A DNA stretch of 43,545 nucleotides, taken from NCBI GenBank assembly GCA_903899845.1, contig CAIUKV010000185.1, forward strand, positions 1-43,545. Direction: 5' to 3'. This DNA is from an uncultured Actinomycetes bacterium. GTDB lineage: Bacteria > Actinomycetota > Acidimicrobiia > IMCC26256 > PALSA-555. The notes beneath the pieces were generated by a model. The model had not been told where the DNA came from and made no database searches. It was given only the letters and a program-made list of their open reading frames with translations. Positions 14,518 to 21,759 of this stretch are shown here, piece by piece; positions within the stretch are counted from its first letter, which is position 1, and each line of letters begins with the position of its first letter. Made by a program: the position numbers and the translations under genes.

Positions 14518-15005
14518 GTCGTCCCCCCGTTCCCCGCGGGCCCGGTCCCCAGGAGGAACGTGAGGACGAAGCGCCCGACCTGGATCTCGTTGCCGTCCTG
14601 GAGGCGGGCCGCATCCACCCGCTCGTGATCGACGTAGGTGCCGTTCAGCGAGCCCACGTCGGTGACCTCGTAGCCCCCGGCGCCCCGGGCGATCTCGGCG
14701 TGGCGGCGCGAGACCGTGACGTCGTCGAGGAACACGTCGGACTCCGGGTGCCGACCGAGTGAGGTGCGGTCGCGATCGAGCCGGATCACCGCCCCCCGGT
14801 CGGGGCCCCGGCGCACCACCAGGACGCCCGTCCCCCGCGGCACGACGGCCAGCTGGGCCCCGAACTCGGCCTCGATCGCCTCCCGGTCCTCGAGCGCAGC
14901 CAACCGCAGCGTGGTCTCGTCCGATTCGCCCGAGATGGCAGCCCCGCACGAGGAGCAGTACTTCGCGCCGAGGTCGTTGCGGTGCCCGCAGTGCCGACAG
15001 TGCAT
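14514..15005 (-). CDS. FHA-domain protein with N-terminal zinc ribbon (GarA/OdhI-like)
   Basis: 163 residues. The N-terminus is a zinc ribbon (CRHCGHRN then CSSCGAAI). An SDETTLRLAALED segment follows, resembling the ETT phospho-acceptor region of GarA. The FHA domain (~70-150) has the phosphothreonine-binding marks SLGRHPESDV, VSRRHAEI and SLNGTYV. GarA/OdhI, phosphorylated by Ser/Thr kinases, switches 2-oxoglutarate dehydrogenase and glutamate enzymes. GarA itself has no zinc ribbon, so this is a variant; function is inferred from the domain and from its place between gcvH and the MerR gene. A TACCCT -10 lies 8 nt before the ATG. Confidence 0.85.
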   Translation of the reverse strand: MHCRHCGHRNDLGAKYCSSCGAAISGESDETTLRLAALEDREAIEAEFGAQLAVVPRGTGVLVVRRGPDRGAVIRLDRDRTSLGRHPESDVFLDDVTVSRRHAEIARGAGGYEVTDVGSLNGTYVDHERVDAARLQDGNEIQVGRFVLTFLLGTGPAGNGGTT

Positions 15006-15013
15006 CGGTTCCG

Positions 15014-15019
15014 AGGGTA
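15014..15019 (-). promoter_or_regulatory. -10 element 8 nt before the FHA gene (leaderless)
   Basis: TACCCT on the minus strand, 8 nt before the ATG at 15005. The predicted transcript begins at or beside the start codon; there is no Shine-Dalgarno. Confidence 0.5.
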
Positions 15020-15068
15020 CCGACCTCGCCGGCGCCGGGCAACGACTCCCGGCCCCCTCCCCCGCCCT

Positions 15069-15770
15069 CTACCTCAGGCTGAGGTCGACGTCGAGGGCCT
15101 CCCGGAACCCCTGGACCAGGGCCGCGAACACCACCGCGGGATCGGTGGGCGCACCCAGCTCGCCCAGGGTGACCGTGGACCGCCGGAGCCGCTCCCGGTC
15201 GCCCCCGCCGGTCACCAGATCGGTCTCGTCGAAGTCGAGCCGCTCGAGGAGGATCGACCCGTGCTGGAGGACCACCCCCCGGCGCCGGACCTGGGCCGAC
15301 CCGCACACCTTGCGGTCCCCCACCCGCAGGTCGGCACCCTGCTGGGTCACGAGGCAGACCGCGCTCCCCGGTCCGATCCCGCAGGCGACCGCCGCCTCGA
15401 CCCCGAGGGCGGCCAGGCCGGCGACGAGGCCGCCGGCGATCCAGCGGTAGGTGGCGTCGACCGTGCCCGCCGCGCCCGCCGGCGGGGGCAGGGCGACCGC
15501 GTAGGTGAGGTCCCCGCCGTGGAGGAGGGCCCGCCCACCGGTCGGTCGCGTCACGACCTCGACCCCCCACCGGGCGCATGCGTCCCGGTCGACGTCGGCC
15601 TCGGACTGGAACCGACCCAGGGTCAGGGCCGGCGGGGTCCAGCGGTAGCCGCGCAGGACCGGCGGGCCCCCGGCGGCCACCGAGTCGGCCAGGGCGAGGT
15701 CGGCCGCCATCTGCCCGGCGGCGTCGCGGCGTGTCCCGAGATCGTCGACCAGTCGCCAGGACGGCGCCAT
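15069..15770 (-). CDS. Lipoate–protein ligase A / octanoyltransferase (LplA/LipM) family
   Basis: 233 residues from the ATG at 15770. The BPL/LplA/LipB catalytic fold is recognisable: PALTLGRFQSEADVD, VTRPTGGRALLHGGDLTYAV (binding loop), GDRKVCGSAQVRR (with the reactive lysine) and VVLQHGSILL. Members attach lipoate or octanoate to the lysine of GcvH and of 2-oxoacid dehydrogenase E2 subunits. The gene starts 8 nt after gcvH, so it most likely loads GcvH. It lacks the C-terminal LplA accessory domain, so LipM-like octanoyl transfer is as likely as ATP-dependent ligation. Confidence 0.87.
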   Translation of the reverse strand: MAPSWRLVDDLGTRRDAAGQMAADLALADSVAAGGPPVLRGYRWTPPALTLGRFQSEADVDRDACARWGVEVVTRPTGGRALLHGGDLTYAVALPPPAGAAGTVDATYRWIAGGLVAGLAALGVEAAVACGIGPGSAVCLVTQQGADLRVGDRKVCGSAQVRRRGVVLQHGSILLERLDFDETDLVTGGGDRERLRRSTVTLGELGAPTDPAVVFAALVQGFREALDVDLSLR

Positions 15771-15778
15771 CGAGAGGG

Positions 15779-16162
15779 TCAGGCCTCCTCGACCATCGTG
15801 CGGTACGCAGACGCGTCCATGAGCGCGTCGAGCTCGGCCGGGTCGCGCAGCTCGACCACGAAGATCCAACCGTCCCCGTAGGGGTCGGCGTTCACCTGCT
15901 CGGGCGCGGTCTCGAGGGCTGCGTTCACCTCCACCACCTCGCCCGACACCGGGGCGTAGATCTCCGACACCGACTTCGTCGACTCGACCTCGGCGCACGA
16001 GGCGTGGGCCACCACCGGCGTCCCGACGGCCGGGAGGCTGACGAACACGACGTCGCCGAGCGCGTCCTGGGCGTAGTCGGTGATGCCGATCCGGGCCCGG
16101 GTGCCGTCGACCGCGACCCACTCGTGCTCGCTCGAGTACTTGAGGTGCTCGGGGTAATCCAT
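15779..16162 (-). CDS. gcvH: Glycine cleavage system H protein
   Basis: 127 residues, the normal length. The lipoylation site EVESTKSVSEIYAP places the modified lysine at residue 63. KYSSEHEWVAVDG, GITDYAQDALGDVVFV and PVSGEVVEVN are standard GcvH blocks. The lipoyl arm carries the aminomethyl group between GcvP and GcvT. It is the first gene of a unit with the lipoate ligase and has a TACGCT -10 6 nt before its ATG. It is ~6 kb away from gcvP with other genes between. Confidence 0.97.
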   Translation of the reverse strand: MDYPEHLKYSSEHEWVAVDGTRARIGITDYAQDALGDVVFVSLPAVGTPVVAHASCAEVESTKSVSEIYAPVSGEVVEVNAALETAPEQVNADPYGDGWIFVVELRDPAELDALMDASAYRTMVEEA

Positions 16163-16168
16163 GCCGGG

Positions 16169-16174
16169 AGCGTA
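16169..16174 (-). promoter_or_regulatory. -10 element 6 nt before gcvH (leaderless)
   Basis: TACGCT on the minus strand with a 6-nt spacer to the ATG at 16162. No Shine-Dalgarno is present, so a leaderless gcvH–lipoate ligase mRNA is predicted. Confidence 0.55.
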
Positions 16175-16190
16175 GCCAGCCCGTCCGCGC

Positions 16191-18680
16191 TCAGCGCAGG
16201 CTCTGGCGGATCCGCCGGGCGTACTCCTCGGCGGCCCGGCGGGCGTCGGCCTCGGTCCCGGCCTCGGCGACGACGTGGGTGGCCGCGTCCTCGGGGTCGG
16301 GCAGCACGAGCACCCAGCCGTCGTCGCGCACGATCTTCACCCCGTCCACGAGCACCAGCTGCTCGGGGGGCACCCGCTCGACCAGCTCCCGCATCACGGC
16401 CCCCTTGCGTTCCCAGGGGGTGGGCACGACCACGTGGGCCATGGCCACCGTCGGGAGCCCCCGGACGATCTCGGAGCAGCGCCGCCCGTCCCGGGCCAGG
16501 AGGTCGAGCAGCTTCGCGAGCGTGGCGCTGGCGTCGTTGGCGGGGAGGAAGTCGGGCCAGAGGCAGCTCCCGTCCGCCGAGGCGGCGAACGCGATCCCAC
16601 CCTCCGACGCGATCTCCTGGAGCCCGGCGGCGCCGGTCGGGGCCCACACGACCTCGGCCCCGTGGGCCTCGGCGATCCGGGCCGCCTGCTCGGTGGTCGA
16701 GATCGAGCAGGCGATCCGGGCCCCCGGGGTGTGGGTCGCCACCAGGGTCACCAGGAGCAGCAACGCCTGGTTGCGGTCGAGCACCGTCCCCTCGTCGTCG
16801 ACGATCACCGCCTCCTCGCCGTGGGGACCGATGACGAACCCGAGGTCGCTCCCCGACGCCCGCACGAGCGGTGCGATCTGCTCCCCGCGGGCGAAGGGGT
16901 CGGGCAGGGCGAGCGCCGGCCCGGTGCTCGCGAACGGGTTGACCGCGAGCACGTCGGCACCGAGCTTCGCCAGCACCGAGGGCATGACCATCGCGGCCGC
17001 GCCGTGGGAGTAGTCGAGCACGACCTTCGGCGCCCGCTCACGGATCGCGCGCACGCCGACGCTGCGCTCGAGCGCGCTCGTGTAGAACTCGATCGACCGG
17101 GGCGGGAACGTGATGTCGCCGATGTCGCCCGCGAAGGCCCGCCGGAAGTCCTCCCGGTTGAGGAGCCGCTCGATCTTGCGCTGCGCGCTCGCGTCGATGT
17201 CGAGCCCGGCGGCGTCGAAGAAGCGCATCTCGACGCTCTCGCTGTCTCCGGGGACGAGGCGCACGGTGACCCCGGCCTGGGCCCGGCTGTTGCGCACCTG
17301 GAAGCGGGTCACCGGGACCGTGGCCAGCTCGATGTCCTCCACGTCGATGCCGGCGAGGTTGAGCCCCCCGATCACGGCGCGCTTGAGCGCCCGGGCCGCC
17401 CGGCTGGTGTCGCGGCTGACCGTCACGACCGATCCCTTGCGCAACGACGTCCCGAGCGCGGCGGCCACCCGGACCGCGACCTCGGTCGTGATGTCGACGT
17501 TGGCGAGGCCGCGCAGACCGCGGGTGCCGAACAGGGTGCGGGCCGCCCGGCTCTCCCACACGATCGACGCGTGCACGACGGCGTCACGCTCCACGGTCTT
17601 GAACGGGTAGATGCGCACGCCGGGGTTCACCACTGCGTGCTCGCCGACGAAGCACTCGTCGCCGACCACCACCCCTTCGTCGAGCCGGGCGTGGGCGCGC
17701 AGGTCGGTGGACCGGCCGATGATCGCGCCCCGGGCGTGGACGTCGGGACCGACGAACACGTGGTCGTGGCAGACCGTGCGCTCGAGCATCGCCTCGGGCC
17801 GCACCACCACGTCGGTCCCGAGCACCGTGTACGGCCGCAGCTCGGCCCCGGCGTCGATCCGGCAGTTGGGGCCGACCACCACCGGCGCGACCAGCCGGGC
17901 GTCGGGGTGGACCTCGGCCCCCTCCCCCAGCCACACCCCGTCGGCGAGCACGAAGCCCGCGACCTCGACGTCGACCCGGCCGTCGAGCACGTCGGCGTGG
18001 GCCCGGAGGTAGGCCTCAGTGGTGCCGACGTCCTCCCAGTACCCCTCGGCGACATGGCCGAGGATCGTGCCTCCGGCGGCGAGCACGGCCGGGAAGACGT
18101 CGCCGGAGAAGTCCACCACCTCGTCGGGCGCGATGTACCGGAAGATCTCGGGCTCGAGCACGTAGATCCCGGTGTTGATCGTGTCGGAGAACACCTCGCC
18201 CCAGGTGGGCTTCTCCAGGAAGCGCTCGATCGATCCGTCGGGACGCGTGATCACGATGCCGAAGTCGAGCGGGTTCTCCACCCGCTTGAGCGCGATCGAC
18301 GCCGTCGCGCCACGGGCCCGGTGCGCGTCGATGAACGCCGTCAGGTCGATGTCGGTCAGCACGTCACCCGAGATCACCAGGAACGTCTCGTCGAGTTCGT
18401 CGGCGGCGTTGCGCACCGACCCGGCGGTGCCGAGCGGCTGGTCCTCGGCCGCGTAGCGCATACGCACCCCGAAGTCGGCGCCGTCGCCGAAGTAGTCCCG
18501 GATCTGGTTGCCGAGGTACGCAATGGTGACGACGATGTCCTCGATGCCGTGCGCCGCGAGCAGCCCGACGATGTGCTCGAGCATCGGCTTGTTCACCAGC
18601 GGCATCATCGGCTTGGGCTGGTTGCTGGTGAGGGGACGCAGGCGGGTGCCCTCACCCCCGGCGAGGATGACCGCCTTCAC
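16191..18680 (-). CDS. Mannose-1-phosphate guanylyltransferase-like protein fused to a mutase-like domain
   Basis: 829 residues from the GTG at 18680, which overlaps the upstream stop. Residues 1-230 form a sugar-1-phosphate nucleotidyltransferase (VKAVILAGGEGTRLRPLTSN, then PLGTAGSVRNA, VISGDVLTDIDL, YWEDVGTTEAYL). Residues ~255-375 are a left-handed beta-helix of hexapeptide repeats (GPNCRID, GVVVGDECFVGEHAVVNPGV). From ~400 on is a phosphoglucomutase/phosphomannomutase-like region (VVTVSRDTSRAARALKRAVI), but the catalytic-serine motif TASHNP is absent; VRLVPGDSESVEMRFFD stands there. Streptomycetes carry similar ~830-residue proteins next to a CDP-alcohol transferase. The mutase part is probably inactive or regulatory. 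Likely role: NDP-sugar supply for glycans. Confidence 0.87.
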   Translation of the reverse strand: MKAVILAGGEGTRLRPLTSNQPKPMMPLVNKPMLEHIVGLLAAHGIEDIVVTIAYLGNQIRDYFGDGADFGVRMRYAAEDQPLGTAGSVRNAADELDETFLVISGDVLTDIDLTAFIDAHRARGATASIALKRVENPLDFGIVITRPDGSIERFLEKPTWGEVFSDTINTGIYVLEPEIFRYIAPDEVVDFSGDVFPAVLAAGGTILGHVAEGYWEDVGTTEAYLRAHADVLDGRVDVEVAGFVLADGVWLGEGAEVHPDARLVAPVVVGPNCRIDAGAELRPYTVLGTDVVVRPEAMLERTVCHDHVFVGPDVHARGAIIGRSTDLRAHARLDEGVVVGDECFVGEHAVVNPGVRIYPFKTVERDAVVHASIVWESRAARTLFGTRGLRGLANVDITTEVAVRVAAALGTSLRKGSVVTVSRDTSRAARALKRAVIGGLNLAGIDVEDIELATVPVTRFQVRNSRAQAGVTVRLVPGDSESVEMRFFDAAGLDIDASAQRKIERLLNREDFRRAFAGDIGDITFPPRSIEFYTSALERSVGVRAIRERAPKVVLDYSHGAAAMVMPSVLAKLGADVLAVNPFASTGPALALPDPFARGEQIAPLVRASGSDLGFVIGPHGEEAVIVDDEGTVLDRNQALLLLVTLVATHTPGARIACSISTTEQAARIAEAHGAEVVWAPTGAAGLQEIASEGGIAFAASADGSCLWPDFLPANDASATLAKLLDLLARDGRRCSEIVRGLPTVAMAHVVVPTPWERKGAVMRELVERVPPEQLVLVDGVKIVRDDGWVLVLPDPEDAATHVVAEAGTEADARRAAEEYARRIRQSLR

Positions 18681-19288
18681 GACCGCTCCCCCGCCGCGGC
18701 CCGGTCGGCCCGCCCCTCCCGCAGGGCCCGGCGGGCCTCGGGCACGTACCGCACCGCCGCGTAGTAGCTGAGCACCAGGGCCGGGATCGCGAACCCGTAG
18801 GCCACGAGCAGGTTGAGGTCGCGGAACCAACCGTCGCTGATCGCGGCACCGAGGAAGGCCGGGAGCGAGAACATGGTGGCGAGGGTCCCGGCCTTGCCCG
18901 CCCACAGCACGTCGATGCGCCGAGCGCCGGCGGCGGCGAGTCCGAGGGTGACGACGGTGATCACCACCTCGCGCGCGAGGATCAGACCGCCGTACCAGAG
19001 CGGCATGCTGCCGTCGATCAGCAGCGCGAGCACGCCCGACAGCAGCAGGATCCGGTCGGCGGTCGGGTCGAGGATCTTGCCCAGCTCGCTCCCCTGGTCG
19101 AACCGCCGGGCGATCCAGCCGTCGATCCAGTCGCTCGCCCCGAGGGCACCGAGGAGGAACGCGGCCGGCCACGGGGCGTCGGCCACGAAGAGCAGCCACC
19201 ACACCACCGGCGCGCAGGCCAGCCGCAGGACCGAGATCAGGTTCGGCCAGGTCCAGACTCGGTCGAAGACTCCGGTCGTGGACGCCAC
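18677..19288 (-). CDS. CDP-alcohol phosphatidyltransferase
   Basis: 203 residues from the GTG at 19288. The ORF track starts at 19414, but that adds only a translation of the 27-bp tandem array and overlaps the SDR gene; a TACGCT -10 lies 7 nt before 19288. The family signature D-x2-DG-x2-AR-x8-G-x3-D-x3-D is intact as DWIDGWIARRFDQGSELGKI plus LDPTADR. Several membrane helices are visible (WPNLISVLRLACAPVVWWLL, VVITVVTLGLAAAG, ALVLSYYAAV). These enzymes swap CMP of a CDP-alcohol for another alcohol to make phospholipids such as phosphatidylglycerol phosphate or phosphatidylinositol phosphate. The acceptor is not determined. It overlaps the nucleotidyltransferase gene by 4 nt. Confidence 0.88.
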   Translation of the reverse strand: MASTTGVFDRVWTWPNLISVLRLACAPVVWWLLFVADAPWPAAFLLGALGASDWIDGWIARRFDQGSELGKILDPTADRILLLSGVLALLIDGSMPLWYGGLILAREVVITVVTLGLAAAGARRIDVLWAGKAGTLATMFSLPAFLGAAISDGWFRDLNLLVAYGFAIPALVLSYYAAVRYVPEARRALREGRADRAAAGERS

Positions 19289-19295
19289 GGCTCCA

Positions 19296-19301
19296 AGCGT
19301 A
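19296..19301 (-). promoter_or_regulatory. -10 element 7 nt before the CDP-alcohol transferase gene
   Basis: TACGCT on the minus strand, 7 nt before the GTG at 19288. It supports that start and a leaderless transcript. Confidence 0.45.
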
Positions 19302-19302
19302 G

Positions 19303-19410
19303 GCGCCGGGTCCGGTGCGGCCGGGGTGGGCGCCGGGTCCGGTGCGGCCGGGGTGGGCGCCGGGTCCGGTGCGGCCGGGGTGGGCGCCGGGTCAGGTGAG
19401 GCCGGGGTAG
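19303..19410. repeat. 27-bp tandem repeat (four copies) seeded on the SDR 3' end
   Basis: Three identical 27-bp copies (19303-19383) and a fourth diverged one (19384-19410). The fourth contains the last codons and TGA stop of the SDR gene (stop at 19392-19394); in the other three the TGA is GGA. In the next gene's frame the array would read APDPAPTPA repeats, but that extension is not supported as protein. Confidence 0.85.
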
Positions 19411-20135
19411 GCACCGCCGTCGACCAGGAGGGCCGTGCCGGTGACGAAGCGGGCCGCGTCGGAGCAGAGGAACGCGGCCACCCGCCCGAAGTCCTCGGGT
19501 CGGCCGAGCTCCCCCACCGGGATCCCGGCGGCGACCGGGGCGAGATCGCCGCCGTACAGCGCGCGCAGCCGGTCCGTGGCGTGGAGGCCGGGCTGGAGCG
19601 TGTTGACGGTCACGCCGTGGGGCGCGACCACGGTGGCCAGGGTCTTGGCGAACCCGGTGACGCCGGCCCGGGAGGTGGCCGAGAGGATGAGGCCGGGCGA
19701 CGACTGGCGCGCCGCGATCGACGTGATCGCGAGCACGCGGCCCCAGCCCCGCTCGCACATCCCGGGCACGGCGGCCTGGCACATGGCGATGGTGGAGGCG
19801 GCGTTGAGGGTGAACGCGTCGGTGTAGGCCTGCACGTCGGGGAAGTCGGCGAAGCCGCCCCCGGGCGGCCCCCCGGCGTTGGCCACCACGATGTCGAGCG
19901 GGCCGACGGCCTCGGTCGCGGCCGCCACGAACGCGGTCGCGCCGGCCGGGGTCCCCACGTCGGCGACGAGGCCCACGAGGCCGGTGCCCTCGACCGCAGC
20001 GCGGACCCGCGCCGGGTCCCGCCCGCAGATCACGACCTCCACGCCCTCGGCCGCGAGCGCCCGGGCCACCCCCAGGCCGAGTCCGGCGCTGGCGGCCGCG
20101 ACCGCGGCCCGCCGACCCCCGATGCCGAGGTCCAC
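19392..20135 (-). CDS. Short-chain dehydrogenase/reductase with atypical catalytic motif
   Basis: 247 residues from the GTG at 20135, 2 nt after the preceding stop. The Rossmann start is degenerate (AVAAASAGLGLGVARALAAE, where TGxxxGxG is usual), followed by CGRD, ADVGTP and VANAGGPPGG. LAITSIAARQS is the catalytic-serine strand. The YxxxK motif is replaced: the region reads LILSATSRAGVTGFAKTLA, as in a divergent FabG-like subgroup where LSxxxRxxVxGxxKTLA stands in. The C-terminus has VNTLQPGL and LLVDGGAYPG. The substrate is unknown. It may form an operon with the secreted protein upstream. Confidence 0.82.
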   Translation of the reverse strand: MDLGIGGRRAAVAAASAGLGLGVARALAAEGVEVVICGRDPARVRAAVEGTGLVGLVADVGTPAGATAFVAAATEAVGPLDIVVANAGGPPGGGFADFPDVQAYTDAFTLNAASTIAMCQAAVPGMCERGWGRVLAITSIAARQSSPGLILSATSRAGVTGFAKTLATVVAPHGVTVNTLQPGLHATDRLRALYGGDLAPVAAGIPVGELGRPEDFGRVAAFLCSDAARFVTGTALLVDGGAYPGLT

Positions 20136-20137
20136 GG

Positions 20138-21034
20138 CTAGCCGGTGAAGGTGACGACCGGTTCGGGCGTCGGAGCCGTCACCAGCGCGAACTGCGCGAC
20201 GTTGTCGGTCGAGGCCTCGTAGAACCACTGGATCGCGTAGACCTCGACGGCGGCGTACACCGCGACGCACCCAGGCTCGCCCTCGGCGTTCTCCTCGTAG
20301 ACGGCGAGGAACGCCGGTTGCAGCGCACCGACCAGTGCGGTGCCGGCCGCCGCCAGGTCGTCGACCGGGGTACCGGTCCCGTCCTCCTCGCAGCCGTCGA
20401 CCGGCCACGGACCGGTGTCGAGGTCGATCAGCGCCTGGATCTGGGGCGCCGTGAGCACCGCTCCGAGGATCGCGGCGAACGCCGCCACCGAATCGCCCGA
20501 GCAGGCCACTCCCCACGGCCAGGGCACGGACGCGGTCGCCGTCGTCACCTCGAGCGACGACGGGGCGCCCACCACCCGCACGGTGGAGGGCCCCGGGTCG
20601 GGGCACTCCTCGGCCTCGGGGTCGGCCGAGAGGAGCACCAGGTTCCCCGGGGGGAGCGGGAGCCCGAAGCTGTCGCCCCACAGGCTGGTGTCCCAGAGCT
20701 CCTGGGTCACCACCTGCGGCCGACACGTCGCGGTGCCGCCCGCGGTGGTCGGGTAGTCGACGACGACCGTCACGTCGGCCGGATAGGTCAGGGGCGGGGC
20801 CGCCGGGGCGCCGTCGACGGTGAACTCGAGCGCGACGATGGTGGGCTTGCCCAGACCGAACGACGGATCGCAGGCCTCGTAGGTGCCGTCGCCGACCGCG
20901 GCGGGATCGAGGTCCCCGGCGTCGCCGTCGGAGCCGCCACCGGGCTCCTCCGCCGCGGACCCGCCGACCGTCCCGGCGATCAGGGCCAGGACCACAACGG
21001 CCGACACGAGCATCATCCGCCACGTCCGCATCAT
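20138..21034 (-). CDS. Secreted hypothetical protein
   Basis: 298 residues. A typical signal peptide is present (MMRTWRMMLVSAVVVLALIAG, likely cleaved near SAAEE). The mature chain begins with an acidic/Gly-rich linker and has paired cysteines (YEACDPSF, ATCRP, EECPDPG, VACSGD, DGCEEDG, PGCVAV), suggesting disulfides outside the cell. No family is recognised. A TAGGAT -10 lies 6 nt before the ATG at 21034, so the mRNA is probably leaderless and may run on into the SDR gene. Confidence 0.75.
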   Translation of the reverse strand: MMRTWRMMLVSAVVVLALIAGTVGGSAAEEPGGGSDGDAGDLDPAAVGDGTYEACDPSFGLGKPTIVALEFTVDGAPAAPPLTYPADVTVVVDYPTTAGGTATCRPQVVTQELWDTSLWGDSFGLPLPPGNLVLLSADPEAEECPDPGPSTVRVVGAPSSLEVTTATASVPWPWGVACSGDSVAAFAAILGAVLTAPQIQALIDLDTGPWPVDGCEEDGTGTPVDDLAAAGTALVGALQPAFLAVYEENAEGEPGCVAVYAAVEVYAIQWFYEASTDNVAQFALVTAPTPEPVVTFTG

Positions 21035-21040
21035 GGCCGT

Positions 21041-21046
21041 ATCCTA
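21041..21046 (-). promoter_or_regulatory. -10 element 6 nt before the secreted protein gene
   Basis: TAGGAT on the minus strand with a 6-nt spacer to the ATG at 21034. No Shine-Dalgarno; leaderless transcript predicted. Confidence 0.5.
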
Positions 21047-21095
21047 CCGACGTCGGGGTCCCGGTGGGCGCACCCACCCGCACCGGAGGTCGGCC

Positions 21096-21707
21096 GTGCC
21101 CAACGCCTGGTACCACCGTCACGGGCGCGACCGGGGATGGTGGCGGGTCGACTGTCGCTTCGACGACCGCTTCCCCGACGGCCACACGGTCGCGGCCGAC
21201 CCCGACCTCGGGGACCTCGGCACCGGCCCCCGGATCTGGTCGGCCACCGTCGACCCCGCGGGCCGGCTCCGGGTCACGGTCGACGACTGGGCCGCGCCGG
21301 GCGCCCTCCCCTGCTGGTACGTGCTGCTGCTCCCCGAGGCGGAGGCCCGGTCGAGCGCCACGCTCGTGGCCTACCCCACCGTGCACCTCGACCCCGGGAC
21401 GGTGGTGTCCGACACCGTGTTCTTCGGGCTCCCCGTGCGCAGCGCCGAGCAGGTCGCCGCCATCCGCTGGTGGCGCGACGACGGCTGCGTCGACCAGGTG
21501 TTCGTCGGACCCGACCACCGCCGCACCCACCTCGCCACCGCGCTCATCTACGCGGCATCGGCCGTCCACCAGGCCCACGGCTGGCCCGGGCGGCTCCACA
21601 GCGACGGGCGCCGCACCGACCTCGGCCAGCGTCTCGTCGCCGGGCTCCGTCACCCCGACCGCATCGCTCCGTGGACGGCGCGCATGCCGTCGATGGACCC
21701 GGACTGA
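21096..21707 (+). CDS. Hypothetical protein (Trp-rich, possible GNAT-like C-terminus)
   Basis: 203 residues from the GTG at 21096, chosen for GGAGGT 5 nt upstream; the longer ORF (from 20883) runs antisense through the secreted protein's signal region. The chain opens with NAWYHRHGRDRGWWRVDC and has VSDTVFFGLPVRSAEQVAAI in the middle. The end, RRTHLATALIYAASAVHQAH, is weakly like the acetyl-CoA-binding helix of GNAT enzymes, with LHSDGRRTDLGQRLV after it. I cannot assign a family with confidence. It is a single + strand gene between minus-strand units. Confidence 0.65.
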   Translation: MPNAWYHRHGRDRGWWRVDCRFDDRFPDGHTVAADPDLGDLGTGPRIWSATVDPAGRLRVTVDDWAAPGALPCWYVLLLPEAEARSSATLVAYPTVHLDPGTVVSDTVFFGLPVRSAEQVAAIRWWRDDGCVDQVFVGPDHRRTHLATALIYAASAVHQAHGWPGRLHSDGRRTDLGQRLVAGLRHPDRIAPWTARMPSMDPD

Positions 21708-21759
21708 GATCCCGACGGCTGGCGGCGGCGCGGACCGGACCCGGCTCCCCCGGTCCGGG

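Noticed and set aside
19289-19414. Pro/Ala repeat N-terminus of the CDP-alcohol transferase
   Set aside because: It is a translation of the 27-bp array and SDR 3' end; a -10 element 7 nt before GTG 19288 favours the shorter protein.
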